A DNA stretch of 64,000 bases from Akkermansiaceae bacterium. Its GTDB lineage: Bacteria > Verrucomicrobiota > Verrucomicrobiia > Verrucomicrobiales > Akkermansiaceae. Below, piece after piece: positions 57,317-64,000 of the stretch. Made by a program: the position numbers and the translations under genes. The DNA is taken from positions 6,932-70,931 of the forward strand of contig JANRFH010000015.1 of assembly GCA_030725745.1 (NCBI GenBank). The letters run 5' to 3'. The notes beneath the pieces were generated by a model. That model was not told the DNA's origin. It did not search any database and saw nothing but the letters and a program-made list of their open reading frames with translations. The first letter of the stretch is position 1, and each line of letters opens with the position of its first letter.

Positions 57317-59479
57317 TTACCAGTCTTTTTCTACGGGTTCGGCTTTTTTGGCTGAGCCGCCTTGGCGGGCTTGCTGGAGGGCTTGGTTGCGGTTGATGAC
57401 GTCTTCGGGGGAGTCGCCGGGAGGGGGGATGTCGAAGGCATCGAGGTCGGTGCGGGAATCGCCTTCGGAGGGCTCGTCGCTCATTTCGCCGTCTTCGCCT
57501 TCGGTGGACTCGCCGTCTTCTCCTTCTTCGCCGGATTCGGAATCGGCGTCGGAGGGGTCGCCTTCTTCGCCTTCGTCTCCCTCTTCGCCTTCGGCGGCTT
57601 CTTCGGGGTCTTTTGGCAGTGCGTCGAGGGCGGCGCGGAGGGCGTTGAGGGCGAGTTGTTCTTTTTCGCGGCCTGGGGTGGGCTGGAGGGGGAGGAGGCC
57701 TGTGGCTGCGGTTTCTTCGGTGACGGCGGTCTCGAGTTGGGTGAGGGTTTCGGCGAGGGGGCTGACTTCGCCGGGGAGGTCGCCGAAGAATTTTTCCTGG
57801 GTCTCCATGGCGAACTTGCGGGTGGAGGTGGTGTCGGTGGTGATGGTTCGCTCGGTCTCGGTGAGGGTGGTGGTGGTTGGTGTGGGATCTACTGTGGGTT
57901 CCGTAGGTGTTGGGTCGGACTTGAGGTAGGTGTCGGTGTTGATGAGGTTGGTGGATTGGGCGACGATGAGTGCCTTGATCTGGGTGGTGATCTTGTCGAG
58001 GGCGAGTTGCAGTTCGGCGCGGCGTTTCTCGTCCTCGGCGATGAGTTTGCGGAGGGCGGCGCGCTCAATGCGGGCTAGCTCGGTATTGATGGCGGCGGGT
58101 TTGTCGGTGGGATCTGTTAGGAGGATTTTTCGGTAGAGGGAGAGGGCGCGGTCGGTGAGGGAGAGGGCGGCATACATGTCGTCCGAGGCGTCGGCCTGGC
58201 GGAGGAGGGTGTTGGCGAGATTGAAGGTGAGGTGGCGGATGAGGGGGGAGCCGGGTGAGAGGGAGAGGGCTTGGTCGTAGGTGGCGGCGGCTTCCTCGAA
58301 GCGGGTGAGGCGGAACTCGGTGTTGCCCTTGAGGAAGAGGAGTTCCGGGTAGGGGGTTTTCTCGGCGAGGGTGGTGAGGATTTTGTCGGCGGCTTCGTAT
58401 TTGGCGTTTTCGAAAAGGGACTCGGCTTCTTCGTAGGTTTCGGCTTTGAGGTTCTGGGCGAAAAACGGGAAGAGTAGTAGCAGGGCGAGGGCGGGTTTGA
58501 TGCGGGCACGGGGGACGACGGCCATGAGGGTGAGTGCGATGAGGGCGATGGCGATGAAGAGCTGGAATATGCCGTCGTAGGTGATGGCGCTGGTGCCGGC
58601 GAGTTCGCGTTTGCCTTCTTGGGCGCTGAGGCGTTCGTAGATGTCTCCGAGTTTCATGCGACGGCTGGCGACCGGGAGGAAGGCGGCTTTTTCCACGGAG
58701 TTCGTGAGGGCGGTGAGTTGGGCGGTGTCGAGTTTTGACCAGATTTCCTCGTTGTTGTAGGTGACGTAATCGGAGGCGCCGGATGGATCAGGGATGCGGG
58801 AGCCGGTGCGTTCGTCGCCGAGGCCGATGGCGATGAGTTTAACTTTCTTTTCGTTGAGGACGTTGATGGCTTTTTCGAGGCTTTCGGATTGGTCGCCGCC
58901 GTCGGTGATGAGGACGATGTCGCGGAAGCCTTGTTCCTCGCCGGAGAAGAGTTTGTCGCAGGTTTTGAGGAGGGCGTCGCCGATGCGGGTGCCGCCATGG
59001 GAGACGCTTTCGGGGCCGGTGAGGGCGAGGGCGTCGAGGAAGAAGCCGGTGTCGGAGGTGAGTGGGCAGACGATGGAGGAGGAGCCGCCGAAGACCACCA
59101 GGCCGACGCGGTGGTTTTCAAGGTCTGCAACGCATTCGGCGATGGAGGCTTTGGCGGAGCCGAGGCGGTTTGGCAGGAGGTCTTCGGCGAGCATGGAGCG
59201 TGAGACATCGAGGACGAAGACGATGTCGCGGCCTTCCTGGGCGAAGGTTTTCGGGTGGGGATTGATGGCGGGACGAGCGAGGGCGAAGATGATGGCGGCG
59301 GCGGTGAGGAGCATCATGGCGAGGCGACCGTGGCCGGAGGATGGGCGGGTGGCGGCGGCTCCGAAGGCGGCGGTGTCCGTGCGGCGTTTTGCGACGCGGA
59401 GGCGGTGGAGGAACGCGAAGAGACCTAGCAGCGGGAGCAGCCAGAGGAGTTCGGGTTTCTGTAGGACGAAGGGAGGCAT
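57317..59479 (-). CDS. BatB-BatC fusion: VWA membrane protein with TPR and acidic tail
   Basis: The 720-residue protein has two N-terminal helices, a VWA domain with intact MIDAS (FVLDVSRSM, then the GGTRIGDAL threonine and LITDGGDQSES), and a helix at about 308-330. A second hydrophobic stretch follows, then TPR repeats (YEEAESLFENAKYEAADKIL, FLKGNTEFRLTRFEEAAATY). The tail (about 630-700) is highly acidic (EGEEGDEGEEGDPSDADSES). The first half is BatB and the TPR part BatC. The VWA domain faces the periplasm and binds a partner through a metal. Confidence 0.88.
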   Translation of the reverse strand: MPPFVLQKPELLWLLPLLGLFAFLHRLRVAKRRTDTAAFGAAATRPSSGHGRLAMMLLTAAAIIFALARPAINPHPKTFAQEGRDIVFVLDVSRSMLAEDLLPNRLGSAKASIAECVADLENHRVGLVVFGGSSSIVCPLTSDTGFFLDALALTGPESVSHGGTRIGDALLKTCDKLFSGEEQGFRDIVLITDGGDQSESLEKAINVLNEKKVKLIAIGLGDERTGSRIPDPSGASDYVTYNNEEIWSKLDTAQLTALTNSVEKAAFLPVASRRMKLGDIYERLSAQEGKRELAGTSAITYDGIFQLFIAIALIALTLMAVVPRARIKPALALLLLFPFFAQNLKAETYEEAESLFENAKYEAADKILTTLAEKTPYPELLFLKGNTEFRLTRFEEAAATYDQALSLSPGSPLIRHLTFNLANTLLRQADASDDMYAALSLTDRALSLYRKILLTDPTDKPAAINTELARIERAALRKLIAEDEKRRAELQLALDKITTQIKALIVAQSTNLINTDTYLKSDPTPTEPTVDPTPTTTTLTETERTITTDTTSTRKFAMETQEKFFGDLPGEVSPLAETLTQLETAVTEETAATGLLPLQPTPGREKEQLALNALRAALDALPKDPEEAAEGEEGDEGEEGDPSDADSESGEEGEDGESTEGEDGEMSDEPSEGDSRTDLDAFDIPPPGDSPEDVINRNQALQQARQGGSAKKAEPVEKDW

Positions 59480-59607
59480 TTCTTTTAGTGGCTAGTGCCG
59501 AGTGATCAGTGATCAGTGGGAAGACTTGGGTTGGGTGGCTGGGGTTGTGGGGCGAGCTGAAGACTCGCGGTCCGTTTGCTGGGGTTGTGTTTTGAAAGTT
59601 GAGAGTT
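59480..59607. repeat. repeat cluster between batA and batB/C
   Basis: TAGTGCCGAGTGATCAGTGA at 59493 and R1 (GGCGAGCTGAAGACTCGCGG at 59551) are joined by TGGGGTTG connectors. It is non-coding. Confidence 0.65.
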
Positions 59608-60636
59608 CTATGGGGAGATGCGGAGGAGGGTGGCGGTTAGGAGGGAGCGGAGGGCTAGGAGGGCTAGGGAGGTTAGGGCGAAGGGGGTGAAGGCGTCGGT
59701 GCGTTCTTGGAAGCCGACTTCGCGGATTTTAGTTTTTTCGAGGGAGTTGATTTCGGCGTAGACGGATTGGAGGGAGTCGAGGTCGTGGGCGGTGCGGAAG
59801 ATGCCGCCGGTGGAGGTGGCCATTTTTTCTAACACCTGATCGGAGGCGGTGGATGGTTCGGGGCGGAGGAAGTTTCCTTCGGCTGTTTCGACGAGGTTGG
59901 GGGCTTGCTGTTCCTGGAGGCTGATGGTGTAAATGCGGATGCCCCATTCTTTGGCCATGGCGGCGGCTTGGAGGGGCATGGTTTCGCCGCAGTTGTTTTC
60001 GCCATCGGTGAGGAGGAGGATGACTTTGCTTTCCGGGGTGCCGGGGCGGTCTTCGCTGGCTTTGAGTTCGGCGGCGGCGAGGGCTGCTGCGTCTCCGTAG
60101 GCGGTGCCGTCTTCGTTGGGGCGGGTGTTGATGGTGATTTCCCGGATCATGTAGGTGAGCGCATCGTGGCCGAGGGTCATCGGGCAGATGCGATCCGAGT
60201 AGCGGGCGAAGGAGATGACGCCGATCATGTCGTCGGGGCGGCCGGTGAGTTCTTCGCCATCGCCAGAGACGAATTGCTCCAATACTTTCTTGGCGACTTC
60301 CATGCGTGTCATGGGGCCGTCTTCCATTTTGATATCCATGTCCATGCTGCTGGAGACATCGACGAGTAGCTGGATGGCGATGCCCTCGCGGTCTTCGCGG
60401 GTGCCGGTGGAATCGACCTGGGGTCGTGCGAGGCAGAGGATGAGCGCGGCGAGGGAGAAGTGGAGGAGGAGGCTTGGGAGGAAGAGGAGGTGCTGGCGCC
60501 AGGTCTTTGGAGCGCCTTCGAAGGAGGCGAAGGACGGGTAGGGGATGGCGGCGCTGCGGCGGATTTTGCGCTGCCAGAGGGCGATGAAGGGGAGCGCGGC
60601 TAGGAGGAAAAGGAAATGGGGGGCGGTGAAGGTCAT
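59608..60636 (-). CDS. batA: BatA: VWA-domain membrane protein
   Basis: The 342-residue protein has an N-terminal BatA motif (FTAPHFLFLLAALPFIALW), a second helix at about 55-75, and a VWA domain with MIDAS QLLVDVSSSMDMD, the DGTAYGDAA threonine and LLLTDGENNCG. A C-terminal anchor (FTPFALTSLALLALRSLL) follows. It probably pairs with BatB as a metal-dependent adhesion complex in envelope stress or oxygen tolerance. The start overlaps the stop of the upstream lipoprotein gene by 4 bases. Confidence 0.92.
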   Translation of the reverse strand: MTFTAPHFLFLLAALPFIALWQRKIRRSAAIPYPSFASFEGAPKTWRQHLLFLPSLLLHFSLAALILCLARPQVDSTGTREDREGIAIQLLVDVSSSMDMDIKMEDGPMTRMEVAKKVLEQFVSGDGEELTGRPDDMIGVISFARYSDRICPMTLGHDALTYMIREITINTRPNEDGTAYGDAAALAAAELKASEDRPGTPESKVILLLTDGENNCGETMPLQAAAMAKEWGIRIYTISLQEQQAPNLVETAEGNFLRPEPSTASDQVLEKMATSTGGIFRTAHDLDSLQSVYAEINSLEKTKIREVGFQERTDAFTPFALTSLALLALRSLLTATLLRISP

Positions 60637-61718
60637 GGCGCCTCCTCGTTTAAAATAAATGTTAGGAAATGATAGATTTTCCAGACGTCTCTATCGAGTG
60701 GAGATGATGGGGAATACTGGAATCGTTCAAATTGGTCGATCGTTCCGAGGAGGGTTTGAGATGGGTTATCCAATGCTGCGAGGAGACCTTGAAAGTCGTA
60801 AGTTTGAAGACTTAAGTGGTATTTTTGAGCGTAGCTGCGTGTGAAGGCGGATTCGACCTGACTTAGGACTTCTGCCGGTGTGGCCAACTTGAGCTGGCTG
60901 AATGCGTCGTCGCCGATAATTTCTGGGGGATCGGGTTTGGAACAGCGTTTTGCGATGAAATAGGCTCCTATGGGTATCAGCAGTAAGACTATTACGAGGA
61001 AAGGAGCCGGGACTCGGAAGCTGTATGACTGGACGTAGGGCTGATCGGGATCGGTGACGATGTCTGAGGATTTGGTTTCGCCATCGGTGAGCACGGAAGT
61101 GATTTCGATGGAGACTGGGTCGGTGAGGATCTCGGTGGGTGTGCCGCTATCTGGAAGGATGACGGTTTTTAGAGAAGGTAATGTGGAAGTGCCGGGGAGA
61201 TCTGGCTCCAGGGTGTAGGTGCGGGCGGTGGTGATTTTCCCGGCTGTGTTGAGGGCGGGTGGGGTGTCGCTGGATTCGAAGACGGTGAAATCGCCGAAGT
61301 TGGCGGTGGTGGAGGGGAATTCGATGTGGGCGGACTGGGGGTGCTCGGCGCTGAGGGTGGCGGTGAGTATGCCGCTGGTGGGGAGGGTGGTGGTGGAGAG
61401 GGTTAGGGTGAGGGAGGTTTCGGCGGTGGTGTGGGTTTGGGTGATGGATGGGGGTTTCTGTGAGGACTCTTTGCAGGAGATGAAGAGGAAGCAGATGAGT
61501 GTTAGGAGGGTGAGGTTGGCTGTGAGGGTGCTGGGGTAGCGGATGGGTGGCTCACACGAAGGCACGAAGGCACGAAGGTTATGTGGGTTGGGTGCTGGGG
61601 TTCCTCCTTCGCTGAGGCTTCGGCGGACGAGTTTGGGGCGAGCTGAAGACTCGCGGTCCGGGCTGTGGGACTCACACGAAGGCACGAAGGCACGAAGGTT
61701 TTTGGGGTTACTTTGCAT
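60633..61718 (-). CDS. Bat-operon lipoprotein with repeat-derived N-terminus
   Basis: The 361-residue frame has a lipoprotein-like signal LLTLICFLFISCKESS (Cys82), beta-rich domains (SLTLTLSTTTLPTSGILTATL), a membrane helix at about 230-250 and a cytoplasmic C-terminus. It takes the place of a BatD-like or DUF4381-type gene in the operon. Residues 1-60 before the signal are encoded by dispersed repeats (NLRAFVPSCE twice, PDRESSARP, VRRSLSEGG). The ATG at 61718 overlaps the DUF58 gene stop by 11 bases. No other ATG, GTG or TTG lies close to the signal, so either the repeats are translated as a leader or an unusual start is used. Confidence 0.75.
   Translation of the reverse strand: MQSNPKNLRAFVPSCESHSPDRESSARPKLVRRSLSEGGTPAPNPHNLRAFVPSCEPPIRYPSTLTANLTLLTLICFLFISCKESSQKPPSITQTHTTAETSLTLTLSTTTLPTSGILTATLSAEHPQSAHIEFPSTTANFGDFTVFESSDTPPALNTAGKITTARTYTLEPDLPGTSTLPSLKTVILPDSGTPTEILTDPVSIEITSVLTDGETKSSDIVTDPDQPYVQSYSFRVPAPFLVIVLLLIPIGAYFIAKRCSKPDPPEIIGDDAFSQLKLATPAEVLSQVESAFTRSYAQKYHLSLQTYDFQGLLAALDNPSQTLLGTIDQFERFQYSPSSPLDRDVWKIYHFLTFILNEEAP
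61530..61705. repeat. dispersed repeats forming the 5' end of the lipoprotein gene
   Basis: R2 copies lie at about 61551-61580 and 61672-61702 (CACGAAGGCACGAAGGCACG), R1 at 61635-61661, and a CTTCGCTGAGGCTTCGGCGG unit at 61606. All keep one reading frame open with the downstream gene. Confidence 0.7.
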
Positions 61719-62598
61719 CGGCGCTGCGGGTGTTGCGCTCGCGGAAGAACCGGATGAGCTCGTGGAGGTAGTCGTCGGTGGTGCCGAGTTCGAGGAGGTC
61801 GGAGCGGATTTCGTTGCAGAGGTTTTGGAGGTTGGCTTCGCGGGCGGATGAGGTTTGGGCGACTCGGTTGCGGAGGCGGGGGTCGCTGCAATCGACGCTA
61901 CGGATGTCTCCGGTTTCGGCGTCGCGCATTTCGACCATGCCGCCGGCGGGTAGGACGTGCTCGAGGGGGTCGCTGAGGGAGACGCAGATGAGGTCGTGGA
62001 GATTGGCGGTGCGGCGGAGGGCGTCTTCGTAGCCGGTGTCGAGGAAGTCGGAGAAGAGGAAGACGACGCAACGACGGCGGCGTATCTGGTTGAGGTGATC
62101 GAGTGCTTGGTCGAGATCCGTGCGGGGAGAGGAAGCGGTGTGGGTCATGATCAGGTCGATCATGCGCATGACGTGGCTCTTGCCTTTTCGAGCCTTGATG
62201 TGGGCTTCGATGACATCGGAGAAAAGGATGAGGCCGACGTTGTCGTGGTTGTGCGCGGCGGCGAAGGCGAGGAGGGCGAAGATGCGGGCGGCCATTTCGC
62301 GCTTGGTCATTTCCGCGCTGCCGAAATCGCCGGAGCCGGAGACATCGATCATGAAATAGAGCGAGAGTTCACGCTCTTCCATGAACGTTTTGACGTGAGG
62401 CCGGCCGGTGCGGGCGGTGACGTTCCAATCGATGGTGCGGACGTCATCGCCATGGCCGTATTCTCGGACGTCTTCGAATTCGATGCCCATGCCTTTGAAT
62501 CGGCTGCGGTATTCGCCTGCGAGTAATTCGAGTACGGCCTTGCGGCTGTGCAACTGGATGTGGCGCACTTTGGATTCGAGTTCCTTTTGGGGAATCAT
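61708..62598 (-). CDS. DUF58 (VWA-like) protein of the bat operon
   Basis: This 296-residue cytoplasmic protein has the DUF58 pattern: LLAGEYRSRFKGMGIEFEDVREY, DVRTIDWNVTARTGRPHVKTFMEERE and YFMIDVSGSGDFGS with a MIDAS-like Asp. The start at 62598 (MIPQKELESKVRHI) fits the family better than the ATG at 62646. Genes of this family sit between moxR and bat genes and are thought to work with the MoxR ATPase in inserting metal or folding VWA proteins. The stop is 11 bases inside the next gene. Confidence 0.92.
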   Translation of the reverse strand: MIPQKELESKVRHIQLHSRKAVLELLAGEYRSRFKGMGIEFEDVREYGHGDDVRTIDWNVTARTGRPHVKTFMEERELSLYFMIDVSGSGDFGSAEMTKREMAARIFALLAFAAAHNHDNVGLILFSDVIEAHIKARKGKSHVMRMIDLIMTHTASSPRTDLDQALDHLNQIRRRRCVVFLFSDFLDTGYEDALRRTANLHDLICVSLSDPLEHVLPAGGMVEMRDAETGDIRSVDCSDPRLRNRVAQTSSAREANLQNLCNEIRSDLLELGTTDDYLHELIRFFRERNTRSADAK

Positions 62599-62609
62599 GG
62601 CTCGGGTTG

Positions 62610-62679
62610 TGGGAGTTTGAACCGCCAAGGAAGAGAAGTTCGCCAAGTTTGGATTGTGTTTTTTAACTGCGAATGGATG
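62610..62679. repeat. AACCGCCAAG unit between moxR and the DUF58 gene
   Basis: GAACCGCCAAGGAAGAGAAG and TTCGCCAAG match the left arm of the 44851 element. No right arm is present, so it is a single-ended copy. Confidence 0.5.
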
Positions 62680-63666
62680 CTAATTTTCGCTAATGGATGG
62701 GATGTTGGAGAGGATTTTCTGGACGATGTCTTCGGAGGACATGTCTTGGGCTTCGGCTTTGTAGGTGATGGCGATGCGGTGGCGGAGGACGTCGGGGGCG
62801 ATCCATTTTACGTCGGATGGAGTGACGTAGTCGCGGCCTTCGAGGAGGGCGTGGGCGCGGGCGCCTTTCATGAGGAAAATGCTGGCGCGTGGGGAGACGC
62901 CGTGGGCGATGAGGGATTCTAGCTCGGGGAGGTCGTATTTCGCGGGGTGGCGGGTGGCATCTACGAGGCGGAGGACGTATTTTTCGATGGCTTCGTTGGC
63001 ATGGATGGAGTCGAGCGACTCGCGCATGCGCATGATGTCGGCGCCGGTCATGACGGATTTCACGGTGGTTTTGGGTTTGTTGACCGACATGCGTTTCATG
63101 ACCTCGTGCTCTTGCTCAAGCGTGGGGTATTGGATGAGGACTTTGAGCATGAAGCGGTCGAGTTGTGCTTCGGGGAGGGCGTAGGTGCCTTCTTGCTCGA
63201 TGGGGTTCTGGGTGGCGAGGACGAGGAAGGGTTCTTCGAGTTTGTAGCTTTCGTTGCCGATGGTGACCTGTTTCTCCTGCATCGCTTCGAGCAGGGCGGA
63301 CTGGACTTTCGCGGGGGAGCGGTTGATCTCGTCGGCTAGGACGATGTTGGCGAAGACGGGGCCTTTGTGTGGGGTGAAATCGCCGGTGCTCTGGTTGTAG
63401 ATGAGGGTGCCGATGAGGTCGCCGGGGAGGAGATCCGGGGTGAACTGGATGCGTGAGAAATCGACGCCGAGGGTCTGCGCCATGGTGCTGACGGTGAGTG
63501 TCTTGGCGAGGCCGGGCACGCCTTCGATGAGGACGTGGCCGTTACAGAGTAGGGAAATGAGCAGGCGATCTACGAGATCGGAGAGGCCGACGACGACGTG
63601 TGAAATTTCAGAGCGGACTTCGTTTAGCTGGCGATTTTCTTCGGAAAATGAGGTGGGAGCTGACAC
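62680..63666 (-). CDS. moxR: MoxR-family AAA+ ATPase
   Basis: The 328-residue ATPase has Walker A EGVPGLAKT, Walker B VLADEINRS, sensor 1 LATQNPIEQEGTYALPEAQLDRF (in parts) and the C-terminal lid with SPRASIFLMKGARAHALL. It is the first gene of moxR-DUF58-lipoprotein-batA-batBC-batDE. MoxR proteins act as chaperones for VWA-domain partners. No promoter can be pinned down in the region 63667-63837. Confidence 0.95.
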   Translation of the reverse strand: MSAPTSFSEENRQLNEVRSEISHVVVGLSDLVDRLLISLLCNGHVLIEGVPGLAKTLTVSTMAQTLGVDFSRIQFTPDLLPGDLIGTLIYNQSTGDFTPHKGPVFANIVLADEINRSPAKVQSALLEAMQEKQVTIGNESYKLEEPFLVLATQNPIEQEGTYALPEAQLDRFMLKVLIQYPTLEQEHEVMKRMSVNKPKTTVKSVMTGADIMRMRESLDSIHANEAIEKYVLRLVDATRHPAKYDLPELESLIAHGVSPRASIFLMKGARAHALLEGRDYVTPSDVKWIAPDVLRHRIAITYKAEAQDMSSEDIVQKILSNIPSISEN

Positions 63667-63790
63667 GTCTATTAAACTGAGCGGAATGCCCGATTCTGTC
63701 AGCTGGAATATGAGAAATGACCGGGGATCGGCAGTTTCATATGAATGCCTCCGAATATACCTGTCCTCCGCCGTGGCAGCAGGGCTGCTT

Positions 63791-63834
63791 CACGGAAAGC
63801 TACAGCAGGCTGTAGCAGTCCAAAGCCCGCTGGG
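63791..63834. repeat. REP-like palindrome between moxR and the M42 peptidase gene
   Basis: The perfect hairpin CTACAGC-AG-GCTGTAG at 63800-63815 is followed by CAGTCCAAAGCCCGCTGGGC, related to the CAGTCCAGAGCC units at 729-863. Confidence 0.6.
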
Positions 63835-63837
63835 CGA

Positions 63838-64000
63838 TTAATCCAGGGTCTGGTGGAAGTTTTCCGTGTCCTTGACGGAGAGGACGAAGGCTTCGAGGAG
63901 CTGGATGGTGGCTTCGATGTCGTCGAGGTGGGCGGTTTCCACGACGGAGTGCATGCAGCGGAGGGGGAGGGAGACAAGGGCGGAGGGGATACCTTCGCGG
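63838..64000 (-). CDS. M42 family metallopeptidase, C-terminal part
   Basis: The 53-residue C-terminus is read from the window edge to TAA at 63840-63838: EGIPSALVSLPLRCMHSVVE then HLDDIEATIQLLEAFV. It matches the end of M42 aminopeptidases (FrvX/YsdC type, also annotated as glucanases), where the His in RYMH binds one of the two metal ions. Here the motif is RCMHS. The rest of the gene is outside the window, so activity cannot be judged. Confidence 0.75.
   Translation of the reverse strand, partial: REGIPSALVSLPLRCMHSVVETAHLDDIEATIQLLEAFVLSVKDTENFHQTLD

Noticed and set aside
61545-61705. CRISPR-like array from the repeated CACGAAGG units
   Set aside because: The units are tandem octamers without unique spacers of constant length, and no cas genes are near.
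63699-63977. 92-residue Ser/Pro-rich ORF at the right edge, minus strand
   Set aside because: It is a shadow frame of the M42 peptidase tail, which has clear family motifs in another frame, and it runs on into a REP-like palindrome.

Overview
The window looks like a chromosomal segment of a Verrucomicrobiota bacterium, probably a Verrucomicrobiales relative of Luteolibacter, Haloferula or Akkermansia. The assignment is inferred from gene content: PEP-CTERM surface proteins, a sigma factor of the Rhodopirellula/Verrucomicrobium type followed by a FecR-domain protein, a DUF1080 hydrolase, alternative complex III, scattered trp genes, and abundant short palindromic and leader repeats. No rRNA, CRISPR array, complete IS element or prophage is seen.

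Layout. 1-5 kb: the end of a SanA/YdcF-like gene, a DUF1080 secreted protein, and an arsenic operon (arsM, aquaglyceroporin, arsS) on the minus strand. 5-12 kb: trpC, tRNA-Gly(GCC), prmA, a YoeB-type toxin-antitoxin pair, and a minus-strand block gatC-gatA-eboE-like-cyclophilin-oligopeptide ABC ATPase. 12-15 kb: sigma factor, FecR-like regulator and a PEP-CTERM protein, then a 690-base gap with a candidate small RNA and a CRP/FNR-like palindrome. 15.9-33.3 kb: one long respiratory cluster on the plus strand, with alternative complex III (actABCDEF), membrane cytochrome c, a CcoN homologue that has lost its copper and active-site ligands, CcoO, a CcoP-like cytochrome, and an aa3-type oxidase (subunits I, III, IV, two tiny membrane proteins, II). 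Subunit III carries an insertion of about 360 residues. 33.4-49.6 kb: housekeeping genes (efp, ribBA, yqgE/algH, rnr, hrpA, a dienelactone hydrolase, msrB, dapF, a broken DUF4062-TPR gene, trpA). 49.8-51.4 kb: a secreted beta-helix protein. 51.6-54.1 kb: three integron-type gene cassettes, each with its own attC-like site. 54.2-63.7 kb: a complete moxR-DUF58-bat operon. The window ends in the 3' part of an M42 aminopeptidase gene.

How the parts fit. Complex III oxidises quinol and passes electrons through the monoheme and CcoO/CcoP-type cytochromes to the aa3 oxidase. The ligand-free CcoN probably acts as a membrane anchor or scaffold rather than an oxidase. The ars genes methylate arsenite and build arsenosugar precursors. 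The sigma/FecR pair probably controls the neighbouring PEP-CTERM gene.

Three things stand out. (1) The cassette array at 51632-54120: each cassette starts with a 7-base core that is the exact reverse complement of the core opening its own attC, and no integrase is present in the window. (2) Three families of short repeats sit directly upstream of start codons in sense orientation. Repeats of this kind, and other intergenic repeats, also occur in frame inside hrpA, the batD/batE fusion and a Bat-operon lipoprotein. (3) The respiratory cluster combines an inactive CcoN with an enlarged subunit III.
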